Origin: Eubacterium xylanophilum ATCC 35991
GTDB lineage: Bacteria > Bacillota > Clostridia > Lachnospirales > Lachnospiraceae
Assembly (NCBI RefSeq): GCF_000518685.1
Contig: NZ_KI912471.1
Span: 140,948-204,947 of the forward strand
Direction: 5' to 3'
DNA: 64,000 nucleotides
Of the stretch, positions 55,464-62,436 are shown in pieces (the first letter of the stretch is position 1; each line of letters starts with the position of its first letter). The position numbers and the translations under genes are program-made. A model generated the notes under the pieces. It made no database searches. It had not been told where the DNA came from and worked only from the letters and a program-made list of their open reading frames with translations.

Positions 55464-56537
55464 TTATATAAGGTCAAGAAGCTGTGTCTCACTCTTAATA
55501 TCAATCTTGTAACCTGTGAGCTTAGCTGCAAGTCGTGCATTCTGACCCTCTTTACCAATTGCAAGTGACAACTGATAATCAGGAACAACAACATTTGCTG
55601 TCTTCTCCTCAACATTTACTTCAACTGATACAACACGAGAAGGACTAAGGGCATGCTCGATAAATACAACCGGATCTTCACTCCACTCGATAATATCAAT
55701 CTTCTCACCGCGAAGTTCTTCTACTACGCTATTAACTCTAACGCCATTAACTCCTACACAAGCTCCTACTGCATCAACATTTTCGTCTGAACTATATACA
55801 GCAATCTTAGATCTTGAACCAGGCTCTCTTGATACGTTCATGATTTCAACAACACCATCCTGGATTTCGGCAACTTCCATCTCGAAAAGTCTTCTAACCA
55901 ATCCCGGATGAGTTCTACTGATAGTGATTCTAGGACCTCTTGAAGTCTCCTTAACCTCAGTAATATAAACCTTAACCTTCTCATGAGCTCTAAATCTCTC
56001 CGTAGGAACCTGCTCAGCCGCAGTGAGAATGGTATCGATTTTACCGATGTTAACCATATATGTTCCACCAGAATATCTCTGGATAGTACCTGTTACGATA
56101 TCTTTTTCTTTTGTCGAATACTGATCAAGGAGCACTTTTCTCTCCTCTTCGCGAATAGTCTGAACAACTGTCTGCTTAGCTTTCTGTGCAGCAATTCTTC
56201 CAAAATTCTTCGGAGTAACTTCAACGCTAACAATCGCTCCGAGTTCTTTGACATCATACTTTGCTTCAGCCTCAACAATTGACATCTGCAATGTATCGTC
56301 TTCAACTTCCTCAACAACTTCCTTGTCAAGATAAACATGGAATTCTCCAGTTTCCTCATCCAAAGTAACTCTTACATTATCAGATTTTCCAAACTGATCC
56401 TTACAAGCCTGCATAAGAGAATTATTAATAGCACCAATAAGAATATCCTTACTGATATCTTTTTCCTTCTCAATCTGATGCAACGCCTCGATCAACTCCA
56501 AATTTCCCTGATTAGTCTTTTTCTTGCTCTTAGCCAT
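55464..56537 (-). CDS. nusA: Transcription termination/antitermination protein NusA
   Basis: 357 residues, the short form without the C-terminal acidic repeats of E. coli NusA. N-terminal RNA polymerase-binding domain (LELIEALHQIEKEKDISKDI), S1 domain (IVTGTIQRYSGGTYMVNIGK) and two KH domains (EVAEIQDGVVEIMNVSREPG, VGACVGVNGVRVNSVVEEL, LAIGKEGQNARLAAKLTGYK) are all visible. Start at 56537 with GGAGGATAA upstream. It is second in the operon after rimP. Confidence 0.96.
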   Translation of the reverse strand: MAKSKKKTNQGNLELIEALHQIEKEKDISKDILIGAINNSLMQACKDQFGKSDNVRVTLDEETGEFHVYLDKEVVEEVEDDTLQMSIVEAEAKYDVKELGAIVSVEVTPKNFGRIAAQKAKQTVVQTIREEERKVLLDQYSTKEKDIVTGTIQRYSGGTYMVNIGKIDTILTAAEQVPTERFRAHEKVKVYITEVKETSRGPRITISRTHPGLVRRLFEMEVAEIQDGVVEIMNVSREPGSRSKIAVYSSDENVDAVGACVGVNGVRVNSVVEELRGEKIDIIEWSEDPVVFIEHALSPSRVVSVEVNVEEKTANVVVPDYQLSLAIGKEGQNARLAAKLTGYKIDIKSETQLLDLI

Positions 56538-56597
56538 TTCGATTATCCTCCATTTTCTTCGACTTTGAAACAATTACAAAATATATATCGACAAATA

Positions 56598-57113
56598 TTA
56601 AAACTCTATATATCGACAAATCTTTGCTATATCCTTTACAGCAATCTCATATTCGTCATCACTATCAAATGACACTTTAATAACACCAGACTTAACGTCC
56701 TTCTCGTCAGGGAAATCAAATCCCTTCAAGATTCCTACAAACTCCTTGGACTTAACTTCTTTGCCATCTTGGACAATAGTCATAGGAGCAAATAGTTTGA
56801 TATCAATGTCATTACCCAAATTTCTCTGGTAGTCCTTTAGCTTCCTAAACACTCTAAACAACCCGGGAGAACTTACTTCCAATACATAAGCCTCTTCTAT
56901 AAAGTCGTTCTCATCCATAATCTCGCTCAACTTGCGATTGACAACAGTCAGGTCTTCTATTCCAATACCGCCCTCCTTGTCAATGTAATAACGCAATCTC
57001 CAAGCACCATCTTCTTTGAGAAACTCTACATCCACAAACTCAAAGCCGAGTTCGTCAATAATAGGCATAACTATCTCTTCGGCTTTCGCCTCATATAACT
57101 TGCTATTTGCCAT
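56598..57113 (-). CDS. rimP: Ribosome maturation factor RimP
   Basis: 171 residues. Promotes 30S subunit maturation. VMPIIDELGFEFVDVEFLKE, WRLRYYIDKEGGIGIEDL and YVLEVSSPGLFRVFRKLKDY are typical. First protein gene of the operon; it follows tRNA-Glu by ~87 bases with a hairpin terminator between and no clear promoter of its own, so it may be read through from the tRNA promoter. Confidence 0.95.
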   Translation of the reverse strand: MANSKLYEAKAEEIVMPIIDELGFEFVDVEFLKEDGAWRLRYYIDKEGGIGIEDLTVVNRKLSEIMDENDFIEEAYVLEVSSPGLFRVFRKLKDYQRNLGNDIDIKLFAPMTIVQDGKEVKSKEFVGILKGFDFPDEKDVKSGVIKVSFDSDDEYEIAVKDIAKICRYIEF

Positions 57114-57151
57114 TAAACCTTATTCCTTTCATTAGTGAATAAATGTAAAAC

Positions 57152-57179
57152 AAAGAGTGGACCTTACGATCCACTCTTT
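57152..57179 (-). terminator. Hairpin between tRNA-Glu and rimP
   Basis: 10-bp inverted repeat AAAGAGTGGA / TCCACTCTTT with an 8-base loop, followed on the minus strand by GTTTTAC. The U tract is short, so it may be a partial terminator or an RNA-processing hairpin. Confidence 0.65.
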
Positions 57180-57199
57180 CGTAATAACTTGTGATGAAA

Positions 57200-57271
57200 T
57201 AGTCCGTAGGGGAATCGAACCCCTGTTTCTGCCGTGAGAGGGCAGCGTCTTAGCCGCTTGACCAACGGACC
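57200..57271 (-). tRNA. tRNA-Glu (anticodon CTC)
   Basis: Complete cloverleaf: acceptor GGTCCGT/ACGGACT, D-arm, anticodon stem-loop CTGCC-CTCTCAC-GGCAG with anticodon CTC, and T-arm with GGTTCGATTCC. It reads GAG. CCA is not encoded. Confidence 0.95.
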
Positions 57272-57304
57272 AGGTTAATTGCTTTTTTGCACTCAACAAA
57301 TAAT

Positions 57305-57333
57305 ACTATACAGTATATCCGAATAAAAGTCAA
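57305..57333 (-). promoter_or_regulatory. Sigma-A promoter of tRNA-Glu (and probably the rimP operon)
   Basis: Minus-strand TTGACT (57333-57328) and TATAGT (57310-57305) with a 17-bp spacer, ~35 bp before the tRNA. Confidence 0.75.
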
Positions 57334-57386
57334 GCATTTTTTTGAAAAAAATCAGAAAAATTTCTATTTTTTGCCCAGCCCCCTGT

Positions 57387-58562
57387 TTATGGTATCGGAT
57401 GCAAGGTGTCAATCACATTAAAAAGCTTCTTTTTGGCTTGTTTTACCACAACTTTTCTAAGAAAATTTGGCACTCGTGGTGATGTTGCCACGCCTCTAAT
57501 ATACTTTATTTGTGAATATCCCCTGAGTATTCGATTGATTTCTTTTATCTCATTCGCATCATTGGTATTAAAATATTTTCTCAAGATAATATCCCAAACA
57601 TAACCAAACTCCTTAGCACCTAATCCCATATCCTTCTTAGTCCATCCTGATTTGGCTGCTGTGACATAAACTATATACATCGATGACAAATCAAGCACCG
57701 GATGCCCCATTCCGGAATCTTCCACATCAATCAACACAATTTCACCGTCAAGCATCATCATATTACCTGGGTGGAAGTCCTGATGAATAAAAGTATTTCG
57801 TGCCGGAATGTCATCAACCAACTTAAATAATCTATCTCTTTCCGCATCTGTCAGAAGCCCACACTCTTCTATATCCCTTATATCTTTCCGAACATTATCT
57901 CTAGCATCTTGTAAATCACCAGGATTCAATTCTGTATTATGGAGTTTTATAAGTGTATCCACAATCATATTGGCATATTGATCTAGGTTTTTAGGATGCT
58001 CTGACATCTCCTGCATCATAGACTTTGCTTTAATCATCTCATATACAACACCATAGTTTTCACCTATCTTAACTGTATCAAATGCTATTGCCGTAGGAAT
58101 CCCCTTCAAAAATACATTCTTTGATATTTCTCTGTTTCGATTTATCTTTTCGAGACCATTTCTGTCGCCATAGTACATCTTTACTATGGTTTCATCGTCC
58201 TTTCTATAGACAATACCATTTCCACCTTCTCCTATAACCTCGCACCCCTCCACTGAAATCTCACGCATTCTCTTCTTGATATCAAAAAGCTCTGTAAAGC
58301 CCGTTGTCTTAAATATATCATATACCTCGGGAGATACTTCGTTTATAGTTACAGTTCCTTCAACTTTTTTTCGAAGTTTCATCAATACTCTAAGACCAGC
58401 ACTGGAAATATACTCTAAATTTGAAGCATCTACAGTAATATCTTCACTCAAATGTTCTTCACATGATGCAATCAATTCTTTTTCTACCTTTGCTGCATTG
58501 GAACTATCAATTCTTCCTGATAGTTCTACTGTAAATAATTCTGTTTTATTACCTTTATTCAT
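57387..58562 (-). CDS. STAS domain fused to an APH-like kinase
   Basis: 391 residues. Residues ~1-105 are a STAS domain of the anti-sigma-antagonist type (LFTVELSGRIDSSNAAKVEK, ITVDASNLEYISSAGLRVLM), with the phosphoacceptor-like Ser in ISSAG. Residues ~115-391 are an aminoglycoside-phosphotransferase-like kinase: a Gly-rich loop (GEGGNGIVYRKDDE), ETIVKMYYG lysine, and the catalytic IHQDFHPGNMMML followed by LIDVEDSGMGHPVLDL. The kinase part resembles the TIGR02172 family as I recall it. A plausible role is self- or partner-phosphorylation in a switch pathway, but no anti-sigma or phosphatase gene is adjacent. AGGAGGTAAG precedes the ATG. Confidence 0.83.
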   Translation of the reverse strand: MNKGNKTELFTVELSGRIDSSNAAKVEKELIASCEEHLSEDITVDASNLEYISSAGLRVLMKLRKKVEGTVTINEVSPEVYDIFKTTGFTELFDIKKRMREISVEGCEVIGEGGNGIVYRKDDETIVKMYYGDRNGLEKINRNREISKNVFLKGIPTAIAFDTVKIGENYGVVYEMIKAKSMMQEMSEHPKNLDQYANMIVDTLIKLHNTELNPGDLQDARDNVRKDIRDIEECGLLTDAERDRLFKLVDDIPARNTFIHQDFHPGNMMMLDGEIVLIDVEDSGMGHPVLDLSSMYIVYVTAAKSGWTKKDMGLGAKEFGYVWDIILRKYFNTNDANEIKEINRILRGYSQIKYIRGVATSPRVPNFLRKVVVKQAKKKLFNVIDTLHPIP

Positions 58563-58642
58563 ACCTTACCTCCTGCCTTCAAACTACCAAAGCATTACAA
58601 TGTTATATCGACATTTAATGCAACATTATTTACTAAAATAAT

Positions 58643-58667
58643 GTCTTACGACTGAAGGGAGTAAGAC
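58643..58667 (+). repeat. Dispersed GTCTTAC hairpin element, left flank of the array
   Basis: GTCTTAC at 58643-58649 and GTAAGAC at 58661-58667. The downstream part (CTCATATACGGATG) diverges from the AGCAATATGCGATTCC of other copies. Confidence 0.7.
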
Positions 58668-58697
58668 CTCATATACGGATGTTTTCCTAAAAAACGA

Positions 58698-58734
58698 CTT
58701 TTCATCCGTATTCCACTCTTCACAGCCTCAAGAA
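58698..58734 (+). repeat. Flanking direct repeat, left copy
   Basis: TTTTCATCCGTATTCCACTC with a following AGCCTCAAGAA; the same sequence recurs at 59157-59191 on the other side of the array. The left copy also pairs with the upstream ATACGGATG (58673-58681) to form a hairpin. Confidence 0.8.
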
Positions 58735-58774
58735 TTCTTCCTACAAATACGGATTCCAGAAGTCCACCAAGAAA

Positions 58775-59115
58775 TTACACGCAATAGAGAAAAACGTGTA
58801 TTGCATGTAAAATTTGTCGGGGAATTCCGACGGAATTACATGCAATAGGGAAAAACGTGTATTGCATGTAAAATTTCTGAGAAGACCACAAAGAAATTAC
58901 ATTCTATAGGGAAAATCGCGTATTGCATGTAAAATTTGTCGGGGATTTTTGTAGGGATTACATGCAATAGAGAAAAATCGATATTGCATGTAAAATCCAG
59001 GAGAATTCCGCCAAGAAATTACATGCAATAGAGAAAAATGCGTATTGCATGTAAAAATCCAGAGAAGCCCGCCAAAAAATTACATGCAATAAGGAAAAAT
59101 CGATATTGCATGTAA
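58775..59115. repeat. Six-copy palindromic array with exact 61-bp period
   Basis: Six 36-bp dyads (starting at 58775, 58836, 58897, 58958, 59019 and 59080), each TTACATGCAATA - 12-base loop - TATTGCATGTAA, separated by 25-bp spacers. The right arm is identical in all six; the left arm varies in copies 1 and 3. Spacers are AT-rich and related to each other (two begin AATTTGTCGGGG; three contain CC-GCCAA-like ends), so this is a tandem repeat and not a CRISPR. No gene lies in the 740 bp from 58563 to 59302; this array, its flanks and a terminator fill it. Confidence 0.9.
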
Positions 59116-59156
59116 AATTCTAGAGCAGCCTGCCAAGAAATTTTCTTTAAAATCAT

Positions 59157-59191
59157 CTTTTCATCCGTATTCCACTCCCCGAAGCCTCAAG
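59157..59191 (+). repeat. Flanking direct repeat, right copy
   Basis: TTTTCATCCGTATTCCACTC followed by CCCGAAGCCTCAAGA, matching the left copy at 58698. Confidence 0.8.
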
Positions 59192-59196
59192 AAATT

Positions 59197-59237
59197 GTCT
59201 TACGACCATGGGAGTAAGACCAGCAATATGCGATTCC
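59197..59237 (+). repeat. Dispersed GTCTTAC hairpin element, right flank of the array
   Basis: GTCTTAC 59197-59203, GTAAGAC 59214-59220, followed by CAGCAATATGCGATTCC. Nearly identical to the copy at 63905. Confidence 0.85.
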
Positions 59238-59247
59238 ACAAAAAATT

Positions 59248-59274
59248 GACAGCAGGTCATCAAAACCTGCTGTC
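59248..59274 (-). terminator. Terminator of the choice-of-anchor A gene
   Basis: 10-bp inverted repeat GACAGCAGGT / ACCTGCTGTC with a 7-base loop; on the minus strand it is followed by AATTTTTTG. Confidence 0.85.
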
Positions 59275-59302
59275 GTGTAAAAAATATATCGATTAAACAA
59301 AT

Positions 59303-61393
59303 TTAAGCTTTTTTCTTAATTACTATGAGTGCAACTATCATGACAACAGAGAAAACAATTGCAAATATCACAAGTTCAATTGGGAACTTGTCTCCTGTCT
59401 GTGCAACACTTCCACTTCTGTTGTTATCATTAACATGATACTTCGTAGTTTTCTTGTTGTTCTTCTTACTTTTTGATGCTCCATTGGAAGCACTTGTCCC
59501 ATCGCTATCATCATCGGATTCAGAATCCGAATCATAACTGTCACCATCTGTTGATGATGTCTCATTAGATACCTTCTGAGTTTTAGCATCTTCAACTACA
59601 GTGTTGGTATTATTATTATCTTTATTATTTGTATCAACAACATCACTTGTAGGTGCTGCCGTTACCTCGCTCTTGGATACAGGCATCTCAGTTTCAATAG
59701 CTTGAGCAGTTTCTGTTGCTTCTGCCGTAGGCGCTACTGTTGGAGCCTCTGTTGCTACCTCTGTTGGCGCTACAGTTGGAGCAGCTGTTACCACCTTTGT
59801 TGGTGCTACTGTCGCCACCTCTGTCGCTTCTGCTGTTGGCGCTACTGTTGGAGCAGCTGTTACCGCCTTTGTTGGTGCTACTGTCGCCACCTCTGTCGCT
59901 TCTGCTGTTGGTGCTACTGTCGGAGCCTCTGTTGCTACCTCTGTTGGCGCTACTGTTGGAGCAGCTGTTACCGCCTTTGTTGGTGCTACTGTCGCTACCG
60001 CTGTTGCTACCGCAGTTGGGGCTACTGTTGGAGCAGCTGTTGCTACCTCTGTAGGCGCTACTGTTGGGGCAGCTGTTACCACCTTTGTTGGTGCTACTGT
60101 CGCCACCTCTGTCGCTACCGCTGTTGGTGCTACTGTCGGAGCCTCTGTTGCCACTTTTGTAGGAGCTACCGTTGGAGCCTTTGTCGCTACCGCTGTTGCT
60201 ACCGCAGTTGGGGCAGCTGTTACCTCCTTCGTTGGAGCTACCGTTGCCACTGTTGTCGCTGTAGCTGTTGGTGCTACCGTTGCAGTTGCAGTTGCCTTAG
60301 CAGTCGCAGTCGCTGTCGGCGCTACAGTTGCTGTTGCAGTTGCCTTAGCTGTTGCCGTAGCTGTCGGCGCTACCGTTGCAGTTGCAGTTGCAGTTGCTGT
60401 TGGGGCCACAGTTGGAGCGGCAGTCTCTACAGTTCCAACTTTATTATATGAATAATAGTGTCCCTCACACTTTGTATTAATATTCTTTGCGATAACTCCA
60501 CCTTCAAATATACCGGTACTGGCAAATTCAGCATTTGGTGCCACAACATGCCCTGCAGTATCATCAACTACATATACATTGTTTGCATTAGGCATATTCC
60601 AAACAAGCTTCATACCTGTCTGATTTAACTGAGCACCTTGTTCATTTGTAGAATCCATGAGATTCTTGAGTGAATTATCATTATTAAATGTTTTACCAAT
60701 ATTTAAACTATTATATAGGACACCCTTGATATTTTCAGTATTTCCGGACCATGTATAGCTGAACGAAAGCTTTACTTCCGGCTCATCTGGAAAACTTATT
60801 ACGCTTCTCTTGTCTTCAATACTATCTATATCAAGATTCATGATAGATATGTATTTACACTTTTCATATATGCTATTCGGAATGATAAAACTATCGTGCT
60901 TAGAAAAATCAAGCACAAGTGTTTTACATGCTGGATAAGCCTCAACGGCATCCTTTAGGTCATCTTCAGTTACAGTATATCCACTTTTTGCCCACTGCGC
61001 AGATTCAGCGTTCAAAGAAGCAAAAGCAGTATCAAAATCAATATATGATGGTTCTCCTGTCAATAGAACCTTATCTTTATATCCACTGCCAAGCCAACTC
61101 TCGTCGGTATAATAACCTTTTGTCAACTCTTTACAGTAGCTATTTTCTGTTGCACCGTTACCGAATACAGATAAGCTTCCTTCTCCTCCGCAAGCCACTG
61201 CACCTACTATATGGTCCTCAGCAACTATCTTTTCCTTGGCAAAAAGATTATAATCAGTCAAAATATTCCCAATTGTATAATCTTTTTCATATGTGCTACT
61301 CGCAAAAGCATTAAAACTTGTATTTACCAAGAGCAGCGCTCCCAATACGATACAAACAACTTTTACTATTTCTTTTCCAATCTTAGTATTCAT
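59303..61393 (-). CDS. Surface protein: choice-of-anchor A domain, Ala/Pro/Thr repeats, QTGD-type anchor
   Basis: 696 residues. Signal peptide (1-31, ending FNAFASS); a choice-of-anchor A domain (~35-310, DYNLFAKEKIVAEDHIVGAV, VACGGEGSLSVFGNG, FEGGVIAKNINTKCEGHYYS); a ~240-residue Ala/Pro/Thr/Val repeat region (units such as APTVAPTEVATE); an acidic Ser/Asp linker; and the tail VAQTGD, hydrophobic helix, IKKKA. The tail resembles sortase signals with a TGD core rather than LPXTG. The repeat region probably spans the wall. GAGGTAATTAG precedes the ATG. It is expressed alone from a strong promoter with a ~300-nt leader. Ligand unknown. Confidence 0.86.
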   Translation of the reverse strand: MNTKIGKEIVKVVCIVLGALLLVNTSFNAFASSTYEKDYTIGNILTDYNLFAKEKIVAEDHIVGAVACGGEGSLSVFGNGATENSYCKELTKGYYTDESWLGSGYKDKVLLTGEPSYIDFDTAFASLNAESAQWAKSGYTVTEDDLKDAVEAYPACKTLVLDFSKHDSFIIPNSIYEKCKYISIMNLDIDSIEDKRSVISFPDEPEVKLSFSYTWSGNTENIKGVLYNSLNIGKTFNNDNSLKNLMDSTNEQGAQLNQTGMKLVWNMPNANNVYVVDDTAGHVVAPNAEFASTGIFEGGVIAKNINTKCEGHYYSYNKVGTVETAAPTVAPTATATATATVAPTATATAKATATATVAPTATATAKATATATVAPTATATTVATVAPTKEVTAAPTAVATAVATKAPTVAPTKVATEAPTVAPTAVATEVATVAPTKVVTAAPTVAPTEVATAAPTVAPTAVATAVATVAPTKAVTAAPTVAPTEVATEAPTVAPTAEATEVATVAPTKAVTAAPTVAPTAEATEVATVAPTKVVTAAPTVAPTEVATEAPTVAPTAEATETAQAIETEMPVSKSEVTAAPTSDVVDTNNKDNNNTNTVVEDAKTQKVSNETSSTDGDSYDSDSESDDDSDGTSASNGASKSKKNNKKTTKYHVNDNNRSGSVAQTGDKFPIELVIFAIVFSVVMIVALIVIKKKA
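59700..60430 (-). repeat. Ala-Pro-Thr-Val coding repeat region
   Basis: About 730 bp of degenerate tandem repeats based on GCTACTGTTGGAGC-like units (on the plus strand), encoding the APTVAPT stalk. Larger blocks of ~100 bp recur nearly unchanged, which points to recent expansion by recombination. Confidence 0.85.
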
Positions 61394-61529
61394 ACCTAAT
61401 TACCTCTTCATCTTAATTCAGAATAATTGTAAACTTCCTTTGTTACTATATAATAAAGATCCCCAATAATTGGAATCATTATTTTTTTAAATGTTCTGAT
61501 TTTGGAAAACGCCCCGAAAAAAGCGCACC

Positions 61530-61592
61530 TTAACAAACCATGATAAATATAACCACAGTAAAGATAATCCTTAATACAAATACTTTCTTCAT
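61530..61592 (-). CDS. Possible 20-codon leader peptide
   Basis: In the leader of the choice-of-anchor A gene, an ATG at 61592-61590 opens 20 codons beginning MKKVFVLRII, hydrophobic throughout and ending VC before TAA at 61532-61530. It looks like a short membrane peptide or truncated signal sequence. No ribosome binding site is visible, so translation is doubtful. Confidence 0.25.
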   Translation of the reverse strand: MKKVFVLRIIFTVVIFIMVC

Positions 61593-61626
61593 ACTTTTTG
61601 GAAAAAATTCAATAAATTTTGATTGT

Positions 61627-61676
61627 GTAATACCCCTTTATGCGGAATCAATATTCTGTATTACTTCGCTGATTCC
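61627..61676 (-). ncRNA. Possible pseudoknot in the 5' leader of the choice-of-anchor A mRNA
   Basis: About 23 nt after the expected start site the minus strand reads GGAATCA, GTAATAC, TGATTCC, GTATTAC in this order. The first pairs with the third and the second with the fourth (7 bp each), the pattern of an H-type pseudoknot with loops of 8, 7 and 10 nt. It resembles no riboswitch I can name. Confidence 0.35.
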
Positions 61677-61705
61677 TAATCTAAAATAATCAAAATCCAC
61701 TAAAG

Positions 61706-61734
61706 ATTATATAAAATTTCAATTAACTTGTCAA
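61706..61734 (-). promoter_or_regulatory. Near-consensus promoter of the choice-of-anchor A gene
   Basis: Minus-strand TTGACA (61734-61729) and TATAAT (61711-61706) with a 17-bp spacer, a perfect match to the sigma-A consensus. It lies ~310 bp before the start codon, and this leader fills the 359-bp gene-free gap to the next gene. Confidence 0.85.
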
Positions 61735-61752
61735 GCATAATTTTCTTGAAAC

Positions 61753-62232
61753 TTAATCTGTCGTCAAATCCGCCATCTTAATCTTACATATATTAGACAA
61801 GTCATTTATTCCTATTTGTATTTGATATCCTACTTTTCCGGCGCTTACAAATATCTTGTCAAATCCACTTGCAGACTCGTGAATAAATGTCGGAAAATTT
61901 TTCTTCATACCTATTGGTGAACATCCACCGTGGACATATCCCGTCAAGCCAAGCAGGTCTTTCTGTTTGATCATATTGATTGACTTTTCTCCAGCCGCTT
62001 TTGCCGCCTTTTTCAGATCTAATTCCTTATTCACAGGTATGACAAATACATAGTTTTGCTTGCTTTTCCCCTCTGTGACAAGAGTTTTGAACACACGGGA
62101 AGTATCCTCACCTAGAATAGTTGCAATTTCCTCGCCACTGAGCGAAGGGTCTGCCTCATATGTATAGAATTCATATGAAATCTTCTTGCTATCGAGCACT
62201 CTCATCACATTGGTTTTATCATTTTTCTTCAT
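61753..62232 (-). CDS. ybaK: YbaK/EbsC-type aminoacyl-tRNA deacylase
   Basis: 159 residues. YbaK fold: VMRVLDSKKISYEFYTYEAD, ATILGEDTSRVFKTLVTEGK with the conserved Lys, NYVFVIPVNKELDLKKAAKA, and GYVHGGCSPIGMKKNFPTFI. YbaK removes Cys from mischarged tRNA-Pro; this protein has the usual length and complete motifs. AGGGAGATAAT precedes the ATG. It ends 20 bases before the -35 of the next gene's promoter. Confidence 0.9.
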   Translation of the reverse strand: MKKNDKTNVMRVLDSKKISYEFYTYEADPSLSGEEIATILGEDTSRVFKTLVTEGKSKQNYVFVIPVNKELDLKKAAKAAGEKSINMIKQKDLLGLTGYVHGGCSPIGMKKNFPTFIHESASGFDKIFVSAGKVGYQIQIGINDLSNICKIKMADLTTD

Positions 62233-62260
62233 AACGTATTATCTCCCTTTGTTTTTTCTC

Positions 62261-62289
62261 ATTCTAACATATTATAGAAATTGATACAA
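62261..62289 (-). promoter_or_regulatory. Promoter of ybaK
   Basis: Minus-strand TTGTAT (62289-62284) and TAGAAT (62266-62261) with a 17-bp spacer. Confidence 0.6.
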
Positions 62290-62371
62290 GGTAAACTTAC
62301 GCATCAAGACAGCCAACTAGCAATTCAGATAATATGGTTAGGACTTAAATCAATTTTTTTCTCAAAACATG

Positions 62372-62400
62372 TTGCCACACCCTTCTTTTTACTGTAAAAT
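62372..62400 (+). promoter_or_regulatory. Promoter of the LTA-synthase family gene
   Basis: TTGCCA (62372-62377) and TAAAAT (62395-62400) with a 17-bp spacer, 36 bp before the start codon. Confidence 0.65.
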
Positions 62401-62436
62401 TATATAGTGACGAAAAATATTACGGGAGGCTTTAAT

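Noticed and set aside
58775-59115. CRISPR array (36-bp repeats with 25-bp spacers)
   Set aside because: Repeats are long perfect palindromes, the repeat sequence varies between copies, the spacers are related to each other, and no cas gene is in the window.
59702-60451. Plus-strand ORF of 249 residues rich in Cys, Trp, Tyr and Arg
   Set aside because: It is the shadow of the Ala/Pro/Thr repeat on the other strand; composition follows from the repeat and there is no ribosome site.
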